The notes below the pieces were generated by a model. That model was given only the letters and a program-made list of their open reading frames with translations, made no database searches and was not told where the DNA came from. A program made the translations under genes and the position numbers. Below are positions 1-10,490 of a DNA stretch of 51,045 bases, piece by piece (position 1 is the stretch's first letter; each line of letters opens with the position of its first letter). Source of the DNA: Pyronema omphalodes (Eukaryota > Ascomycota > Pezizomycetes > Pezizales > Pyronemataceae); assembly GCA_024516155.1 (NCBI GenBank), contig JAJJXM010000127.1:1-51045 (forward strand), read 5' to 3'.

Positions 1-900
1 CGCCACAATTATAGAGGAAGGACCATATTTTCTGTATACTACACGCTAGATATCACTACAATAGTCATCCATTGTGCGGCGGAGAAACTCACAAGACATC
101 GATGTATTCCTTTCGAGAATTTCAAATGGGAGTAGAAAATGAGTAAAATCTCACGTCCGACTCCCTATTCCAGGTCTATTCTTAGTCATCCCAAACCGTA
201 AAATAAGATGGAACATCAAGTTCTATGCCTACAGTACGATCTGATTACCCGGAAACTTTGCCTGAGCTTATGGCAAGCACTCCCCCTGCATCTTTCTCCC
301 TCTGCCTTCATTGTATCTCCTTCATAGTTGAATTTCGGACCCAATAACCCGCGATACATCACTCGTGATTAATCAACAAAACAAGTTCACCAAGTCACTT
401 CCAGAAGCTCATTATATTGCGTCATTCCTCGGCTTCTCAACTAACGACGAATCTACTAGATCTGCATAGAAAGATCGCGATATCGCGACATCCATCTATC
501 CAAATCTAAATAATTATAATCTCCAGTTCTGTGTAACAACCTGTAATGGAAAAGATCTGCGAACCAGGGTGTGATGGCCAATGGTGGTTTTGTACCGCGA
601 ACGAAAACCTGGCACTAGAAGCACCTCTGATGCATCTCTGATGCGTCTCGGCAACCTTCGCAATCACACCAGGTTACCCGGATCGCGCAGTAACCAATAG
701 GGATTGCAACGAAGCGAGGTGGGAACTGAGCAGTGGCCGAAAACCGGTTTTTGAGGTCGATGGCATTCCAAATGTTTCTTGCACTTACAGACGTCGCAAT
801 TCTGCTTGGGAAAGTAGCAGGGCGCTCGCATTGCAGTTGGCATCTATAAAATAAGACGATTCCACCGTCCATTTTGAATCCTGTAGCCACTGCTTGATGC
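1..900. other. gene-poor left edge
   Basis: No convincing gene is seen. The longest open frame (615-890, minus, 91 codons) has no recognisable domain, no clear splice sites and no supporting context, so it is not called. The left edge may hold the flank of a gene outside the window. Confidence 0.4.
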
Positions 901-914
901 GACTGCCGTATTAA

Positions 915-1105
915 AAAAAAAGGTGAGTTTTTACCTATGGTAACATGCTTTCCCCAATGCTTCTTCTTGAAAACAATGAACTGACGAGCAGTAGCATGTG
1001 AAACAGAACAGTAACAGGTAAAAAGGTGAGTTCCACCCGTATTAACATACTTTTCCCGCTGCTTTTTCTGAACTACAATGAAACTTATCTAACATTTCAG
1101 GCCAG
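915..1105 (+). repeat. diverged direct repeat, two copies
   Basis: Two similar stretches, about 915-985 and 1018-1085, both start AAAAAGGTGAGTT and share the order of a TTAACAT/GTAACAT-like word, a CTTTTCCC/CTTTCCCC-like word, TTCTTCTTGAA/TTTTTCTGAA and ACAATGAA. They look like an old tandem duplication of about 100 bp. Each copy resembles an intron 5' end (GGTGAGT), and the second runs to a TTTCAG, but no reading frame is supported. Confidence 0.45.
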
Positions 1106-1189
1106 AAACATTGCCGATGGGGGCTGGAGGGAAGCTCTTGGAGGAAACATTCTCAGTGGGTTTGTATATTTTCTTAGTATTGCGCTGTT

Positions 1190-1665
1190 TTCTGTCTCTT
1201 TTTTCTGTCTCTTTTTTCTTTTGCTTTTTTTTTTTCTCTTTTTTTTTTCTCTTTTTTCTTTCGCTTTTTTCTTTCGCTTTTTTCTTTCGCTTTTTTCTTT
1301 CGCTTTTTTCTTTCGCTTTTTTCTTTCGCTTTTTTCTTTCGCTTTTTTCTTTCGCTTTTTTCTTTCGCTTTTTTCTTTCTCTTTTTTCTTTCGCTTTTTT
1401 CTTTCGCTTTTTTTTTCTCTTTTTTCTTTCGCTTTTTTCTTTCGCTTTTTTCTTTCGCTTTTTTCTTTCGCTTTTTTCTTTCGCTTTTTCTTTCGCTTTT
1501 TCTTCGCTTTTTTTCTTTCGCTTTTTCTTTCGCTTTTTCTTTCGCTTTTTTCTTTCGCTTTTTCTTTCGCTTTTCTCTTTCACTTTTTTCTTTCGCTTTT
1601 TTCTTTCAGCTTTCTCTTTCACTTTTTTCTTCTCTTTTTGCTTTCTCTTTTCTTTCTCTTTTTCG
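1190..1665 (+). repeat. polypyrimidine 13-bp minisatellite (CTTTCGCTTTTTT)n
   Basis: Tandem array with a 13-bp unit of the form CTTTCGCTTTTTT, more than twenty mostly perfect copies, with short indels toward both ends. The plus strand is almost pure T/C; the only regular purine is the G of each CGC. Open frames across it translate to 13-residue repeats and are artefacts. Mirror-like polypyrimidine tracts of this kind can form triplex DNA; that is inference. Confidence 0.9.
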
Positions 1666-1899
1666 TCCTACCGCAAATGTACATATATCGAAATAAATCA
1701 ATTTTTGAAATCATATAAAAAATATCGGGCCACATGTTTTCAGATATATCTTGAGGAAATGTCCACCTTGAACGTGTATCGAACGTACTTTGATATGATC
1801 CAGTAAACATTGAAACAACTACAGTGACTCAGTTAGAGATATGAGTTTAGATTCTTATGTTTGTTGTACTTATACTTATGGAGAACTTACAAGCGGAAC

Positions 1900-2547
1900 A
1901 TTCTTTCTTTTTATTTTCATTCTTATTTTCATTGTCATTGTCATTTCATTCCTTTTTTATTCTTATTCTATTTCTTATTCTTATTTCTTATTCTTATTTC
2001 TTATTCTTATTTCTTATTCTTATTTCTTATTCTTATTTCTTATTCTTATTTCTTATTCTAATTTCTTATTCTTATTTCTTATTCTTATTTCTTATTCTCA
2101 TTTCTCATTCTCATTTCTTATTCTCATTTCTTATTCTCATTTCTTATTCCTATTTTTTATTCTTATTTTTATTCTTATTTTTTATTCTTATTTTTTATTC
2201 TTATTTTTTATTCTTATTTTTATTCTTATTTTTATTCTTATTTTTTATTCTTATTTTTTATTCTTATTTTTTATTCTTATTTTTTATTCTTATTTTTATT
2301 CTTATTTTTATTCTTATTTTTTATTCTTATTTTTTATTCTTATTTTTTATTCTTATTTTTTATTCTTATTTTTTATTCTTATTTTTTATTCTTATTTTTT
2401 ATTCTTATTTTTTATTCTTATTTTTTATTCTTATTTTTTATTCTTATTTTTTATTCTTATTTTTTATTCTTATTTTTCATTCTTATTTTTTATTCTTATT
2501 TTCATTCTTATTTTTATTTTCATTCTTATTTTCATTCTTATTTTCAT
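1900..2547 (+). repeat. G-less 13-bp minisatellite (TTATTCTTATTTC / TTTTTTATTCTTA)n
   Basis: Second large array, again with a 13-bp unit. The first part uses TTATTCTTATTTC, the second TTTTTTATTCTTA, with some 12-bp variants. The plus strand has no G from 1941 to 2549 (609 nt). All long frames across it are low-complexity translation artefacts. Only about 235 bp of non-repeat sequence separates it from the first array. Confidence 0.9.
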
Positions 2548-3307
2548 CTGGCCACGACCACGAAGAGCTCTTTTGCTTCAGGAAGCCAAGCTTATTGTTA
2601 GGGAACAATTCCCTGTGGCTGATTAATCTGCGATTCAATGTTTAGATCAATTGCTACAAGTGTTAATGGTGAAGGCGACCGATTTTGATGGGGGCATTCT
2701 CAACACTCGGGGATTTCACCAGGTAACTCCCATGCTTGAAGGGTCAGTCTGTGGGTGAAGTTCTACATTTTGAATGCTACGGTCGTTAGCCCCAGTTCAG
2801 GCTACCGCTAATCCTGTATACTCAGGTCAGATTGATTGCATCGGAGACGGCTGCAAACACAAGGTTTCACTCTAAATTGTACAGCATTAAGTCGAATCTT
2901 TGGAAAATATCTCTTCCTGTCGGACGTATTGTCAAGTTTAAAATTGCCTGCTTGATGATCGTTTTTGAGCACACTCGAGAGATTCTTAGATAAATTCAAG
3001 GATATTTCCGTACAAGCATTCTGGAGGCAAGGGTTTGTTTTGAAAGACCACAGAAAAATCAAAATGAGAAAAAATTGCTCAAGTTGGCTAGAAATATACA
3101 TTTTCTTATGAATGCATCAATGAAGACAAACATAATACGTAGCACCGCGATCCGATGCCCTCATGGAGTACTGAAGTTCTCTATGAGAAACCTGCATAAT
3201 AGATAATATTTTTCGCCTCAACGTCGGAACTACCTGTAGCCTCTATCGGAGTCCTTCTCTGTTAAGAAGACACTGTTCGACATGTGAACTCATGAACTGA
3301 CCTACAC

Positions 3308-3359
3308 ACTCGTGCCTAAGGATGGCGGCGCGTCAGCGCCGCCATCCTTAGGCACGAGT
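3308..3359. repeat. perfect 24-bp inverted repeat with 4-nt loop
   Basis: Left arm 3308-3331 and right arm 3336-3359 are perfect reverse complements; the loop is GTCA (3332-3335). The inner half is very GC-rich (GGCGGCGC), unlike the AT-rich surroundings. No open frame, tail of T residues or recognisable transposon end adjoins it. It could be a transposon foldback remnant, a cruciform-forming site or a transcribed hairpin. Confidence 0.9.
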
Positions 3360-3937
3360 ACGAGACTATTCCTGATCATGGATGAGATAGAAATTTTAAA
3401 AAGCGATTCATTGCGAGCAGAAACATTATTTAGCCTCCCCAGAATAAATTTTGCCTTTCAACCACCGTTCGCTCTATAAATTGTCGAGCCAATTTCGATT
3501 CCCATTCACACGGCCAATTTCACAACTTTCAACAGCCGTGAAGAACTGACGTTGGATTGCATCACCATTCATCATCTCAAAATTACACAAGTATTTCTCG
3601 TGTCTGACAGATGCAACATGCACGGTTGGTAGTTTTAGAGGATAATGCTGATTTTACCACTGGAAATATTGGTTATTAAAGACCGCTTCTGCTTAGCGAA
3701 TGAATTTTTATTCTATAGATTATGTAACTAAACCCCAGGTTACTTCAAGCTGCCATGATTTCCCTCCGCAGCGCCATACTTTGTCATTTTTTTCATTTCA
3801 CTAGGAACATTTGACAGGCTCTTCTGTGCATGCAATGCGCCTGCATTATAAAGGTTGTGACAGAAACGGGTTCGGTACTAATCAGCACTTTACACTTAGT
3901 CCAAGCGACAACAATGGCGACAGATTGTAACTGTGAA

Positions 3938-3956
3938 GGCCGGCCGAAGGCCGGCC
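3938..3956. repeat. double GGCCGGCC palindrome
   Basis: GGCCGGCC, GAA, GGCCGGCC: two copies of a self-complementary octamer separated by three bases in AT-rich DNA. Function unknown. Confidence 0.8.
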
Positions 3957-4756
3957 ACAAAGCACACAATCTCTTGTATGGTTTAAGTCGCGACAGTTGG
4001 CGATAACCTGCATGCATCCATAGAGATTGCCGAGTGAAGCGTTTTACGGATTGAAGGAGATTGGATATCCCACCATAACAACCCATGCCGTACCGCAAAT
4101 ATTAATTCCCTGGTACTGTTGCTTGGGTCCTAGCTTGTGGTAGGGGTTCACTAGAATCTAGAGGTGTAACTGGGATGGGGCTATCGACCGTCTGGCAACG
4201 GACGACTACTTCCGGGTGGGTGACTCATGCAGTTATGGGATTCTACGCCCCACCCACGCTACACTTCGCTCCATGCCTGCAGAAGCCTCTCCGCCCGAAA
4301 ATCACCGACCCGTTTGGACTTCTAACCGGTATGCTCCTAGCGTCTGCTCTACCGAACCTCCACGCCACCCATCGCGGAGTCACACCCCACCACGTCTATC
4401 TCATCCATTATCCGGTTCGGCCTCGGCGGTCCTATCTTCAGAGTCATCGTCGTCTCTCTACAAGATGAGCTTCGAAATTTGTATATAATCTGCACATCAC
4501 CTCTGCGGTTGGCCTAATATCCTTCCTTACCTCATCGGCCTTACAATACCATTTTAGCAACCTTACCATATATCATTATTATTACTGCAGAGCATACCAC
4601 GGCTACTGTAGTCCAGCATTAAATACAACATCTACAAATAATTAACCTCGAGCTTTAAACCTCGGTCCTCAACTTCAATCTTCCCAACTTCATCGCTTCG
4701 CTTCATCAAATCTCACCCACACCTACAAATTCATATCAACCAATACTTCCAGAACA

Positions 4757-5320
4757 ATGATCAACGGCAACGCTTACAACCACCCTCTCAACCACCGTGG
4801 CGCTACGAAATCATCTCCTCCTTCGTAAGACAGCCCTCATCATATCCACCTTCCTCTCTCCACTCCACCTCTCCTCCAGTCTCTCAAGATGTATGAATGG
4901 TGGTGGTAAGAGTCATATTTTGCCTCAATATTTTGTCTTGAACTTAACTGATATATTCTTCTTTAAAATAGACCAATTGTCCACCTATTAGTCGGCCCTA
5001 AACAAGTACACATCCCCGTTCGTCAACGGATGTTGACGAAACACTCTCCCATCCTCCGCAAGCACCTGCATTCTGAAGTCGGCGACATCATGGAATATAG
5101 ATACCGCGATAAGAACATGCAAATGAAAGCGGAGTCACCTGAGGTTGTTGTATGCTTTATCAATTGGGCAGTTAGGGGGACTTATGGAAAGGCTTCGGTT
5201 GAAAACCATCATAAAGTTTATCAATTTGCTAGAAAGTATGCAATCAAAGGGTTGGGGCAGTATGCGGCGGGCAAGATTTTGGAGGAGAAGGGTAAACTGG
5301 GAGAAAAGGGGAGTGCTTAA
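4757..5320 (+). CDS. small BTB/POZ domain protein
   Basis: Predicted exons 4757-4824 and 4972-5320, encoding 138 aa. The 147-nt intron runs from GTAAGA to AAAATAG; splicing joins ...SPPS to PIVHLLVG in frame. The exon 2 product reads as a compact BTB fold: a beta strand PIVHLLVGPKQVHIPV, the LTKHSPILRKHL helix, then EVVVCFINWAVRGTY and a C-terminal YQFARKYAIKGLGQYA helix. BTB domains mediate dimerisation and often recruit Cullin-3 ligases; small stand-alone BTB proteins are abundant in filamentous ascomycetes. No second domain (Kelch, zinc finger) is present, so the partner and target are unknown. ATG 4757 is chosen because it is the nearest upstream ATG that splices in frame; a different first exon is possible. 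The domain call is firm, the 5' structure less so. Confidence 0.65.
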
Positions 5321-6391
5321 GCTTAAGCTTTAGCATTTGTGTTTTGTTTGTTATAGGGGTTGGCGTTTAAGGTTTGGCGTTTGAGGACCCAGGTTTGGAG
5401 GTCGAGAATCAGAAGAATAAACGTTCGGGACCTAAACTCTTTAGCATACTGAAAGAGTATATTACCATATGGCATACAGCCACCCGGATTGCTTCAATGT
5501 CTGCTTAATTGATAGCAGGGCAGATTATAGCTTTGGTCAGTGGATCTTCTAAGGGTTATGTAGTTGGCGTTTATGTATATTGAATATTTATGTTTCTTTT
5601 CATGCTGGAGTTGGGGGGACATCATAGATCTCGTCGGGATTTTAATTTACAAAATAATAAGAGTCTGAAGTCTTACCCTCTACGATCCCTCACAATTCGA
5701 TTCATCTGACAGTTATGTGATTAGTAAATAGCCAATTGAATTGTAAGTAATGTGTTTAACCCATCTTCCAATAACTAATTCTATTCCTCGTGTTGTTGAG
5801 GCGAAAGTTGATGTTGAGTGGGAGTTTAAGAGTCATCACTCGCACCATCACTCGCCCGGGTCGCGCCATCGGCTACTTTGGATTCATACACACCTGCGGA
5901 CACGTGTGGAGCGTGCCTGCAGCTTGCTCGCCCCGCAATGCACGATAATCTTGGCGCGTCTTGTAGCGTGAAACCCCAATGCTTCACGTGATGCGCTCCC
6001 CTCGCTCCATCGCCTTTGGTGCAGGACCTTAGTTAGCGCCTTCTTTCATTAGCTGGTTACACACCCCGCCCTTCCGCAGCTAGAGGAGGCAGGAGAATGA
6101 TCGCATCTCACAACAGACATTCACTCAACACGAACTACGGGGAATAACCTCCACCGCGCAATCAACTCGCGACAAACCCCCGCAGCCATTAAAGCAACAA
6201 ATAAACAAAATAAACAGTGGAATCCTCGACCAAGGAACAAAGCAATAGCAGCAGAAAGAGGAGATCCTCGACACCCCCGGCATAGGATTTCCGACATCCC
6301 GACTCAGAAACCACACCCCGACCTGAGCTGAGGGATTACCAGGGAAAATAGCAAGAATAGGCAATAGAAGAAGCAACACCAGGCATCAGCA
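5321..6391. other. intergenic between BTB and WAPL-like genes
   Basis: 3' flank of the BTB gene and promoter of the WAPL-like gene. Short frames here have no recognisable content. The last ~270 bp are A/C-rich, like a fungal 5' leader. Confidence 0.5.
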
Positions 6392-9300
6392 ATGGATACC
6401 CCCTCAACCCGTCGAAGACCTGTGGTCACCTACGGAAGACAGGCTCGCCGCACACCACGGGTTTTAAACCTTGAGCTTGATGAGATTTTCTCCCCTGCAG
6501 CTTCACCGAATATTTCTCCATGTTTACCGTCTGGACATCTTAAACCCATGCTTTCTTCCAAAAGTACAAATCCTGCGAAATCAGCTTACAACAAACCTGT
6601 AGTGATATCAAGGAAACCAAACAGTCCGAACGAAAGCGAATCCGGAAGCAGCACAAGAGAAGAAGATCAAGTTACTGCGCAATTGGATAGAGAAACAAAA
6701 TTACATCCGACTAATAAAAAAGAACTGGATTTGTTTGACGTTCCAAGCTCTGACGACGAAACCGCACCTCCACCGCCGCCTCCTCCTCCTCCTACGCGAA
6801 CCTCTACCGGAAATATTAAATCTCAATCGACAGTAACTGCGACTGTGAATAGGGAACTGGATCTGTTTGACGTACCTTATTCCGACGACGAAGCTGCCAC
6901 GCCGCCTACAAAGACCGTTGTGAAACTCCCCGCACCTACTGCGCATACGTTAAAACGAAAACGCGTCGCAAATAAATCTACAAAGAACGAAAAGATCATA
7001 AAGGCCGTTTTAGACAGAAACGAGATACCACTAGAGCTACCGCCGATAGGATCTTTAGACGCGATAATGCCGAAAGCGAAGAGGACGAAAACGAAAGAGG
7101 ATACGGGGAAGAAGATTACGGAGGGTGGAAGGATATCGAAACCGGCCACAAAGGAAAATGGGAAGGGTAATAATGCTACGGAGAAGAATGCTGCAAAACT
7201 TAAGGCGAAATTACAAAGAGGAATGAACGCGATTGAACCTTCCACGGGTTCTGCGCCGCCGCCGGAGAGGTCTCGTGTTACACGGTCGGTTTCTAGAGCG
7301 CTATCGGAGGAACCTCCTGCAATGATACCGAATGTGCCTGTTGAAAGATTACAGGCGATTACAAAAAAGAGGGAATTGGAAGGAAATACTGTAAAGAAGA
7401 CAGCGAAGGCTACAAATGATATCTCGGGAGCATCATCAACACAACCAATACCGAAACAATCACCGAGAAAAACAAAGATACAAAAACCTCCATCGACCAC
7501 AACGAATTCTCCACCACCAAAAAAACCGGCTTCACTGAGGGTTATTACGGAGGAGAGTCCGGCTCCACAAAAACAGGCGCATGGAAGAATTGTACTGAAT
7601 TCTAAACCGTTTCAACCAAAGACCAACAAAGAAGTATCATCGAAGCAGTTACCAACGAAAGCAGTATCAGCAGCACCAGATAAACCGGTACAGTCGAAGA
7701 CTATGCCACCGAAAGTGCCCGGCAAGTCGACACAGTCGAAACCCATAGCAGTGGCGAAGACTGGAGAAGTAAAACAAGCGCCAGTAAGGCAGACCACAAA
7801 AACTACTACCACTATTACCACCACTACAACCAAGAAGGTGGTCTCCAAGATTCGGACTGTCTCCAAACCGGAAGTTTTCGAAAATGAGAAGGAGAAAGAG
7901 AAAGATACCACCATGGAGGAAGCTGCACCTTCATATTCCCAACAACTCGGCCTTTTCGCTTACGACGAAAGCTCCCCCGAACCTGCTCCACGGCCACGGA
8001 AACGGTTAATCGATGCCCTTGTTGGTGGTCAAGACGGGCCTAGAAAAAGGAGCCGTTCCCCATCCTTCAGCGATGGTGACCTCGAAAGTCTAGAAGACGG
8101 AGGTGTATCGTTGAACCGGGAGACATCATTGAATGAAGCTACTATTTTGTCTCTTCAGCGCTCGACGACTGGTGGCAGAGGTCCAAGGATAACTTATGCT
8201 AGGGAAAGAAGTTACCGGATGAATGATGCTACTAGTTTAGAGGATATGCTTAATATACCGATGGATACACCATTGACATCAAATGAACCGGCCAGGAAAA
8301 ATATCGAGGAACATATTCAGCCGATGGAAATTGAAGAGGAGAAACCCAGGACACAGATCAAGAATATTCATGAGCTAAGAGCAGCTGGGGAGCACAATCG
8401 ATTTGTGGATGACGTGGAGGATTTGTTTTTGGATATTGAGGGAGGAACGACCATTGGGCAGAAGAGGAATGGGTAAGCTTTCCCCGGAAATAGATGGTGG
8501 CGATGACGACGATGACTTTTTGGGGAATTAATGGAAGTGGATAAATAAAGTGGTGATGGTGGGGAAAATACAGGGGCAAGTTGTTAACGAAAGCTACAGG
8601 TATTTCGAATTGGCCAATCGGTTGAAAGACAAAACTTTTAGCCATAAATTCCGGACAAACTGCTTCGATGAAAGGGTACTTACAAAGCTGGATACCCAAA
8701 CAGACCCCGTAAGTACCATCTACCAAAAATTCTCGGTGTCTCTCGTAATCCCCAGTGGAATACTAACACAATCTTTCTTAGATCATAACCTTCTCCCTCT
8801 CTTACCTAACTCTCCTATTCCTGGACCTCGACTCCACCCCAAGAACCATGATACATCTCCTTACCCACAGCATCACAACCATGCTCCTCCGCATGTTGTC
8901 CTCCAGCAAAGACATCTCCTCTATAGCGCGAGACCGGTCTTTGAACATGTCCAAGATCTCTCAAGCGACTCTAGGCGATTTCCGGGGACATATCATTCAC
9001 TTCCTTCCCGAAGCAAAGGCTCGAACATTATCCCCACAAATCCTCGCTCTCAAGACCATCGATAATTTGATCCGCGCCTTCAGATCTCGGGGTGGTGAAG
9101 AAGAGGTTCTTCCTAAGAGCATCTTGAGGGGTTTGGTAGAGATATTGGCACCTTTTGCGGAAAAGAAGGAGTTTCCAAAGGAGCTGACCTTGAATGGGAT
9201 TGCCCTCCTGGAGCTGCCAATTAGTATTTTGGAGGCGTATGCTAGTGGCGGGTACGGATCTTTGGAGACGAAAATATCTTCCGAAGAAATGGCCGTGCTT

Positions 9301-10038
9301 TCGAAACTTTTCGTGGCTATCACAAAATGGCAACCAACTACAGACGTCGATTTAAAACCGATTAAACTCCTGCTATTAAGAGTTTTAATCAACATTACAA
9401 ACCAACATTCGGCAACTTGCGACGCTATCACAGATGCTTCTTTGATTGTTTGTCTTACAAGTATTATTAAGGAACAGTTTCATTTACTCTTGGGAAAATT
9501 GGAGGAACAGCAACGTCTTTTCTCGGTCGATTACCTTATTCTCACTTTGGGACTAATGATGAACCTTGCCGACTTTTCCGAAAAAGCCCGGACGGTGATA
9601 GGAGAAGCTATGATGCCCGTAGCCCTGGACGCAGCCCTGGACTCTGAAGCACCCACAGCCCCCACCAACACCCACGCCCTCGACCTCCTCCTTCATCTTT
9701 TCCTCTCCCACCACACGCGAACAACCGATGCATCATCCCTTGAAGAATCTCATACCAACGTAGCCTTCGGATATTTAACCGTTCTTCTTGGTACCTTATG
9801 TCAGGATGATCATATCAGATACCAAATGAGAGCAAAATTACCGAATGGTGGGATTAAACTCCTACTTGCCGCCGTGGAGGAGTTTATTAAACACCATAGA
9901 AAGGTGGATAGGGAGATTATGAGGGAGGAAATCGGCGCGGAGGAGATACAGGAAATTGAAATGGAGGAGATGGAGGGGGTTAATGAGTTTACGCAGAGAT
10001 TGGGAGAAGTCGTAGTTAGGTTGAGGGCTTATGTTTAG
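6392..10038 (+). CDS. WAPL-like cohesin-release factor
   Basis: Predicted exons 6392-8472, 8600-8708 and 8782-10038; 1148 aa. Intron 1 (127 nt, GTAAGC...CTACAG) and intron 2 (73 nt, GTAAGT...TTCTTAG, with ACTAAC upstream) keep the frame. The N-terminal ~650 residues are disordered, basic and Ser/Pro-rich, beginning with a TYGRQ motif (13-17), with a proline run and a ThrThr-rich stretch; a second TYARERSYR motif lies near the end of this part. The C-terminal ~490 residues (from HELRAAGEHNRFVDDVEDLFLDI through YFELANRLKDKTFSHKFR to the end) match the helical WAPL domain layout of fungal Wapl/Rad61 proteins. WAPL with Pds5 opens the Smc3-kleisin gate to release cohesin from chromosomes. Family assignment is from remembered motifs; splice sites are read from sequence. 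Confidence 0.8.
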
Positions 10039-10075
10039 ATGGTGTGAGTGCGTGGATGGGTTGGTAGTGGGTGGG

Positions 10076-10165
10076 GTGTGGGAGGAGAAAGGTGAGAGGG
10101 GGAGGGGGGGAAGGAGGGGGCGAGGAGGAAGTAGGGGGCGAGGAGGAAGTAGGGGGGAGGGGGGA
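10076..10165 (+). repeat. G-rich minisatellite (GGGGGCGAGGAGGAAGTA)
   Basis: Purine-rich tract just after the WAPL-like stop codon, with at least two exact tandem copies of an 18-bp unit GGGGGCGAGGAGGAAGTA and further GGGGG runs. Many G runs on one strand could allow G-quadruplexes in the transcript 3' end; that is inference. Confidence 0.75.
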
Positions 10166-10384
10166 AAGAGAGGGCAGAAGAGGGGAGGAGAGGGCACCGA
10201 GAAGAGAAATAGAATCAATCGACGAAAAAAAAACGTCAATTTCTTAACGCCATAGATATGATCCCTGTATTTTTTGTATTATTTTGCTGTATTTTAAAGA
10301 AGCTTTGGCGTTTCGGTTATCGGGTTATTGGGCTGTCTGTATGGACATTATGAAATTAAGGATTTGGGTTACTGGTTACTGGTT

Positions 10385-10490
10385 ACGGACGTAGGTGGTG
10401 GTTGTAGTGGTGGTGGTGGTTGTGATGGTGGTGATGGTGATGGTGGTGGTGGTGGCTGTAGTGATGATGATGGTGGTGGTGGGGGGGGGT
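10385..10490 (+). repeat. GGT/GAT trinucleotide microsatellite
   Basis: Imperfect GGTGGT and GATGGT triplet repeat of about 100 bp ending in a run of ten G residues. Non-coding position; simple microsatellite. Confidence 0.8.

Larger units (their letters stand above)
2550..4756. other. intergenic, no recognisable gene
   Basis: About 2.2 kb with only short frames lacking domains or splice structure. It contains two GC-rich palindromes listed separately. The last ~300 bp, before the BTB gene, include AT-rich and CT-rich stretches typical of a fungal promoter and 5' leader. Confidence 0.5.

Noticed and set aside
615..890. 91-codon minus-strand frame
   Set aside because: No domain, no neighbours and no composition bias to support it.
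1026..2645. Phe/Leu/Ser-rich frames over the minisatellites
   Set aside because: Pure translation of 13-bp repeats; no start context or flanking protein-like sequence.
6877..7914. Hydrophobic minus-strand frames inside the WAPL-like gene
   Set aside because: Antisense shadows of the low-complexity coding exon.
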